Assembly (NCBI RefSeq): GCF_042685365.1
Contig: NZ_JBHUMY010000001.1
Coordinates: forward strand, 496,001 to 560,000
Reading direction: 5' to 3'
DNA length: 64,000 nt
From: Paenibacillus_AP thailandensis
Lineage (GTDB): Bacteria > Bacillota > Bacilli > Paenibacillales > Paenibacillaceae
Shown here: positions 60,215 to 64,000 of the stretch, piece by piece
How positions within the stretch are numbered: the first letter of the stretch is position 1
Layout of the letters: every line of letters starts with the position of its first letter
Position numbers and translations under genes: made by a program
Notes under the pieces: model-generated
What the model was told of the DNA's origin: nothing
Database searches by the model: none
What the model saw: only the letters and a program-made list of their open reading frames with translations

Positions 60215-60625
60215 TTATCGGGAAAAAGCGGCTTCGACCTCGGATAAAACGCTCCGCGCTTTATCGAGCCATGCCTGCTCCACCTTGGCGTCGGGATTGA
60301 CCGGGGCCTGAAATTGGTCGAACATCGCTCCGAACAATCGGACCGAGCCTTCCGGATCGTTTCCTTCATTATACAAATGCTTCAGCACAAAAGGCTGCCC
60401 GAACCGGATCGTCGCGTTGCTGTCGCCTTCCGGATCGATATTGCCGCGGACGACGGCAAAAGGAATGCGCAGCCATACTTTATGGTTGTCGTCCAACTCG
60501 CGGTCGAAGGTGCCCTCGTTATATTCCCAGCCGCCCCCCAGCGAAAAACGATAATTGTGCAGCCGCTCCTTAGCCTCCGCAAATTCACGGACGCTTCCTT
60601 CTATAGCCGACGATATCGGGACCAA
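60215..60625 (-). CDS. YugN-like family protein
   Basis: A 136-residue protein with RFSLGGGWEYNEGTFDRELDD, VWLRIPFAVVRGNIDPEGDS and RFGQPFVLKHLYNEGND, resembling the YugN-like family of unknown function. TTG at 60625 follows AAAGGAG at 7 nt. It lies between the repeat block and liaR on the same strand. The role is unknown; the family is small, soluble and found in Bacillales. Confidence 0.65.
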   Translation of the reverse strand: MVPISSAIEGSVREFAEAKERLHNYRFSLGGGWEYNEGTFDRELDDNHKVWLRIPFAVVRGNIDPEGDSNATIRFGQPFVLKHLYNEGNDPEGSVRLFGAMFDQFQAPVNPDAKVEQAWLDKARSVLSEVEAAFSR

Positions 60626-60691
60626 TCGAATCGCTCCTTTACCTTATTAACCGAATAATAGGTAAAGTATGTCCGATTGCCGCAGCCGTTA

Positions 60692-61357
60692 TTAGTTTTT
60701 GACCCAGCCTTTGCGGTGGGCGTATACGGCCAGCTGCGTCCGGTCTTCCAGGCCGCATTTCATGAGCAGGTTGCTGACATGCGTCTTGACCGTCTTGATG
60801 CTGATATGCAGCTCTTCGCCGATATCTTTATTCGTCCGCCCCTCCGCGATAAGCAAAAGAACTTCCTTCTCCCGCTCGGTCAATCCTTCGTCCGCGCCTT
60901 GAGCGGCATGCTGGCGCAAGCCTCTCGTCAACGCCTGCGATACGTCCGCCGTCATGACCGGCATCCCTTTAAAAGCGCCGTTCAGCGCATAAATGAGTTC
61001 CTCCGCGGAAACGGTCTTCAGCACATAGCTGACGGCCCCCGCTTGAATCGCCTCGAATACTTTGTCGTCCTCCAGAAAGCTTGTCAGCATCACCACTTTA
61101 ATCGATGGATAACGGGCCGCGATCTCGCGCGTAGCTTCGATTCCGTCCATGACGGGCATCATCATGTCCATCAGAATCAGATCGGGACGCTCCTCTTCGG
61201 AAGCCGCTTCCAGCTGCTTGAGGGCATCCTGCCCGTTGGCCGCTTCGGCCACGATCTCGAAACTGGGCTCCAGCATCAAATAAGTGCGTAGTCCCGTACG
61301 AACCATATCATGGTCGTCCGCAATCATGATTTTGTACGTTCCGGCTTTAGCGTTCAT
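60692..61357 (-). CDS. liaR: Response regulator LiaR
   Basis: A 221-residue NarL/LuxR-type regulator. Receiver domain with IADDHDMVRTGL, the phospho-acceptor Asp in LILMDMMMPVMDG, TSF and KTVSAEEL; C-terminal LuxR helix-turn-helix (LTEREKEVLLLIAEGRTNKDIGEELHIS...). It ends the liaFSR operon and overlaps the kinase gene by 11 nt. Response to cell-wall antibiotics is expected. Confidence 0.92.
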   Translation of the reverse strand: MNAKAGTYKIMIADDHDMVRTGLRTYLMLEPSFEIVAEAANGQDALKQLEAASEEERPDLILMDMMMPVMDGIEATREIAARYPSIKVVMLTSFLEDDKVFEAIQAGAVSYVLKTVSAEELIYALNGAFKGMPVMTADVSQALTRGLRQHAAQGADEGLTEREKEVLLLIAEGRTNKDIGEELHISIKTVKTHVSNLLMKCGLEDRTQLAVYAHRKGWVKN

Positions 61358-62387
61358 GGGATAAGCTTCCTTTCCATATTTTCGGAATCGTTACCTTTAC
61401 TTTCGTTCCGCTTCCCGGTTTGCTAATAATTTCGGCCGTGCCGCCAAGCTTCTGCGCCCGCTCCTGCATCGTCGACAGCCCGTACGAGGCGCGCTTCACC
61501 TCATCCGGCCGGAAGCCCAAGCCGTTGTCCTGCACCGTCATGACGATTTGCCGCTCGCTTTCGGCAAACGTCAGGCTGCAGCGGTCGGCGCCGGCATGCT
61601 TGACGACGTTCGCCATCGCCTCCTGAACGATCAGAAACAGCTGATGCTCCTTCGCTTCGGAAAGCCGCTCCTCGATGCGCCAATCCAGCTCGCCTTGAAT
61701 GCCGTTCTGCCTGCAATAATCCGGGAACCATCTGTCCAGCGCTTCCCTGATCGTCCGGTTCTCCAGCTCCATCGGCCGGAGCTGGGCGATAAAGCCGCGC
61801 ATTTGCTTCTGGGCCAGCGTCGACATGTGAATAAGCTGCTGCAGCACTTCCCCGGCTTTCTCTTCGTTGATTTGAAGCAGCTTGGGCAGTGAGCTTGCGG
61901 ACATATGAATCGCGAACAGCTGCTGGCTGACGGTATCGTGCAAATCCCTGGCGAGGCGCTTCCGCTCTTCCAGCACGGCCGCCTCGTTGGAGGCCGCCTC
62001 GAGCATAATTTGCTCCTCGCCCGTTTTTTGCAGCCACTTCATCCGCTCTTCCAGCACGCTTGCCAGCTCGTTAAATTCCCGGTTTGCGCCTGCCGCCGCA
62101 AGCTCCCCCGTCTCGGGCAGCCGAAACTCGTAATTGCCGTTGGCCAATTGTTTAAACGCCAACTGAAACGCATCGATTCTCCGGTAGACGGTCTGGCTGA
62201 ACCAGTAGCCGCAAGCCGTGCTCACAAGAAGCACCGCTCCGCCGGCGGCCCATATCGCTTGCGCCGCTCTGCCTTCGCTTACGAGAAACGACCAGACGGC
62301 AGCCCCGATCAATGCGGAGAGCATCGACGAAAGCGCGAATTTCCATATGATTTCCCACTTGCCGCTGCGAAGCAATCGGACCATCAT
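61347..62387 (-). CDS. liaS: Sensor histidine kinase LiaS
   Basis: A 346-residue kinase with two transmembrane helices separated by only a few residues, so it is an intramembrane-sensing kinase. The HisKA_3 motif is RKRLARDLHDTVSQQLF and the ATPase has DNGLGF and GLSTMQERAQKLGG. It is the LiaS/VraS group, controlled by LiaF and responsive to lipid II-interacting antibiotics. Its stop overlaps liaR. Confidence 0.92.
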   Translation of the reverse strand: MMVRLLRSGKWEIIWKFALSSMLSALIGAAVWSFLVSEGRAAQAIWAAGGAVLLVSTACGYWFSQTVYRRIDAFQLAFKQLANGNYEFRLPETGELAAAGANREFNELASVLEERMKWLQKTGEEQIMLEAASNEAAVLEERKRLARDLHDTVSQQLFAIHMSASSLPKLLQINEEKAGEVLQQLIHMSTLAQKQMRGFIAQLRPMELENRTIREALDRWFPDYCRQNGIQGELDWRIEERLSEAKEHQLFLIVQEAMANVVKHAGADRCSLTFAESERQIVMTVQDNGLGFRPDEVKRASYGLSTMQERAQKLGGTAEIISKPGSGTKVKVTIPKIWKGSLSHER

Positions 62388-62394
62388 GCTTTCG

Positions 62395-63456
62395 TTACCC
62401 TACCTTCGTTACGCGCACATCGCCCAGGAAAGTGCTGACGACGAGCTTGATTTTTTTGTCCGTGTCCTGATACCGGGGAGAGTGAATGTTGACCGAATGG
62501 AAAAGCCCGCCTTCCTTCTGGCCGAAAATCTTCACGTCGCCCGCAAAAGCGCTGGAAACGACCTGCACGCCGACATCCGGATCGTTCGGAATATAAACCT
62601 TCACATCACCTATAAACGTAGAAATGTTAATTTTTGTTTCGCCGGGGTTGATTTGCGCTTTGGTCAAGTCCAGCGTCGTATCTCCGATAAAATGCGAAAT
62701 ATTGAGCGGCTTCAGCTCCCAGTAGCCATCCCCGATATGAATGTCCCCGATAAACCCGGATTTGTTCAGGGTCCCGGGATCGTAGCTCCAATACTCTTCC
62801 TTATATGCATGCTTATGGTGATGCTTGAATTCATGCTTCATCTGCTTGACCTGATGCTTGAACTGCTTCTTCCGCTGCTTCCAATCGTACGTCTCGTCTT
62901 CATGCGCATATTCTTCGGTTCGTCCTCCCGCAAAAGGCTCCTCATCCCGCGCGCCGCTTGTCTCATCCTTCGGCCTCGTCGGGTCGGGGTGAAGCGGCGG
63001 AGCCGGAGGCACGTCGTAATCGTCGTCGAAGCGGTCGCCGAAACGTCCGTAAGGCCGCCATTCCTCGTCGTCCGGCCGTGTTTCCCTGCGGCTGGGCCGC
63101 GGCTTCCACAGCATTTTGATCCCGATCAAAATAATCGCGACAGGCCACAAATTCATGAAAATTTCGCCGAGCGACCAAGCGAACCAGCTCAGGTTATGCC
63201 CCAGAAACACGACGCCGAGCAATATAAGGAAGATACTGCCGAAAGCCGAGCCTTCCCTGGAAAACAATCCGTTAAAAAGCCCCGTCAATCCGATCAATAT
63301 TAAAATAACCGGCCAGAACGTGGAGATAATATAAGCCAAATTTAAATCTCCAAGCTCAAACTGAACATATCCGGTTTGCCTGAGCAAGAACAAAACGCCG
63401 ATCGCAATGACGATCAAGCCTATCATGATTCGGTTAAACGAAAACCGGCCTTTCAC
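62395..63456 (-). CDS. liaF: LiaF, inhibitor of the LiaRS system
   Basis: A 353-residue membrane protein: transmembrane helices in the first 110 residues (MIGLIVIAIGVLFLL, IISTFWPVILILIGL ...), then a linker rich in Asp, Lys and His (KQFKHQVKQMKHEFKHHHKHAY) and the C-terminal LiaF domain with three repeated phrases (FIGDIHIGDGYWEL, FIGDTTLDLTKAQI, FIGDVKVYIPNDP). It keeps LiaS off in unstressed cells. The His/Lys-rich linker is unusually long. It is the first gene of the operon; liaIH are not seen. Confidence 0.9.
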   Translation of the reverse strand: MKGRFSFNRIMIGLIVIAIGVLFLLRQTGYVQFELGDLNLAYIISTFWPVILILIGLTGLFNGLFSREGSAFGSIFLILLGVVFLGHNLSWFAWSLGEIFMNLWPVAIILIGIKMLWKPRPSRRETRPDDEEWRPYGRFGDRFDDDYDVPPAPPLHPDPTRPKDETSGARDEEPFAGGRTEEYAHEDETYDWKQRKKQFKHQVKQMKHEFKHHHKHAYKEEYWSYDPGTLNKSGFIGDIHIGDGYWELKPLNISHFIGDTTLDLTKAQINPGETKINISTFIGDVKVYIPNDPDVGVQVVSSAFAGDVKIFGQKEGGLFHSVNIHSPRYQDTDKKIKLVVSTFLGDVRVTKVG

Positions 63457-63686
63457 ATGACTTCAACTCCCGTAACGTAAATTCTTTCGGTCAGACGTTC
63501 CGACGCAACGGTTTATACGTTGTTCCGGTTTAATTCCAGTATAGCCAAGGCTGTCTATTTCCGTAAGGGGACCCCCGATTGAAATCGCTCTCGGTCCAGG
63601 GACGGAGGGAACGACAGTCTTTACCAAAACCGCAAAAGAAATCATTAAAACCTTACGTATCATGTCAAGTTATAGGAGGTAAAACG

Positions 63687-63715
63687 TTGACTTTGCTGCC
63701 AACCCTACTTATAAT
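63687..63715 (+). promoter_or_regulatory. Sigma-A promoter of the ammonium transporter gene
   Basis: TTGACT (63687-63692), a 17-bp spacer and TATAAT (63710-63715). Transcription would start near 63722, which makes the GTG at 63752 the better start codon. Confidence 0.8.
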
Positions 63716-63751
63716 GATGAACGAATTCGTCGAATGGGAGTTGTCATCATC

Positions 63752-64000
63752 GTGGAACTAATAGAGCTTTCGAAAGGGCTGGACACCGTCTGGGTCGTCC
63801 TGACGGCTGCGATGATTTTGCTGATGGAGGGCGGCTTCGCCCTGCTCGAAGCGGGATTCGTCAGACAAAAAAACGCGGTCAGCATCATTATGAAAGTATT
63901 TGTAGACATCGTGTTTGGCGCGCTGGTCTTTTATGCGTTCGGTTTCGCCCTGATGTACGGTGCGGACGCCGCGGGCTTGATCGGCACAAACGGCTTTATG
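63752..64000 (+). CDS. amtB: Ammonium transporter, N-terminal part (3' end outside window)
   Basis: The first 83 residues of an Amt protein: an outward N-terminus, VWVVLTAAMILLMEGGFALLEAGFVRQKN (helix 1 with the family LLMEGGFALLEAG motif) and VDIVFGALVFYAFGFALMYG. It takes up ammonium or methylammonium. GTG 63752 has GGGAG at 11 nt; an in-frame ATG at 63734 has no ribosome site and would give only a 12-nt leader from the strong promoter at 63687. A glnK gene would be expected after it. Confidence 0.92.
   Translation, partial: MELIELSKGLDTVWVVLTAAMILLMEGGFALLEAGFVRQKNAVSIIMKVFVDIVFGALVFYAFGFALMYGADAAGLIGTNGFM

Noticed and set aside
63687..63761. A 24-codon frame starting TTG with a perfect AGGAGG before it, overlapping the amtB start, as a leader peptide.
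   Set aside because: Its first codons are the -35 and -10 of a near-consensus promoter (TTGACT, 17 bp, TATAAT), so it would not be in the main transcript.

Overview
The window looks like a chromosomal segment of a spore-forming, Gram-positive Paenibacillaceae-type bacterium (Paenibacillus, Cohnella or a relative). The evidence is a GerK-type germination operon, PrkA, a YjcZ-like peptide, a gamma-SASP-like protein, an AbrB-like regulator, LiaFSR, an orphan AraC-type response regulator beside a lipoprotein/two-permease sugar importer, moderately high GC, strong AGGAGG ribosome sites and frequent TTG starts. No rRNA, tRNA, CRISPR array, insertion sequence or prophage was seen.

Layout. 1-1.1 kb: the end of a cardiolipin synthase and a methyltransferase. 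1.1-11 kb: a beta-mannan/manno-oligosaccharide locus with a GH113 mannanase, a cellobiose/mannobiose 2-epimerase, a GH130 mannosylglucose phosphorylase, a LacI regulator, an AraC-type response regulator with a degenerate receiver, and an ABC importer. A 12-bp operator-like dyad, GTTAWCGWTAAC, lies before the epimerase gene and before the importer, and a one-mismatch copy lies before fucI. 11.3-17.2 kb: a compact thiazole/oxazole-modified microcin (TOMM) cluster of the heterocycloanthracin/sonorensin type. It holds a precursor with 15 cysteines, 13 of them exactly every third residue, a ThiF-like maturation protein, a YcaO cyclodehydratase and a SagB-type dehydrogenase. A hairpin separates the precursor gene from the enzyme genes. 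This is the most interesting system in the window.

17.4-27.3 kb: a small spore protein gene, an L-fucose operon (isomerase, kinase, aldolase), small sporulation-type proteins and gerKB-gerKA-gerKC. 27.3-30.6 kb: a glycosyltransferase/DUF6492 pair and a hypothetical protein. 30.7-36.5 kb: a sulfonate/nitrate-type ABC importer with two paralogous permeases, in one operon with a fumarate/APS-reductase-like flavoprotein and a ferredoxin; its substrate is unknown. 36.9-42.7 kb: an NAD-dependent epimerase, a D-2-hydroxyacid dehydrogenase and the trio transglutaminase / alpha-E / circularly permuted ATP-grasp.

42.9-51.1 kb: a globin-coupled sensor, PrkA, a DUF2161 nuclease-like protein, a 32-residue membrane peptide, AbrB-like, TrmL, an orphan PhoB-like regulator, SerC and ThpR. 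51.4-57.9 kb: a beta-type glutamine synthetase, DAHP synthase, IspH and a two-component system. 58-64 kb: HtrA, four tandem ~116-bp hairpin repeats, a YugN-like protein, LiaFSR and the start of an ammonium transporter. Where several starts were possible I chose the one with a good ribosome site or an ATGA-type overlap, so many starts are internal to the longest open frame. All functions are read from motifs and remembered family features; no database search was run.
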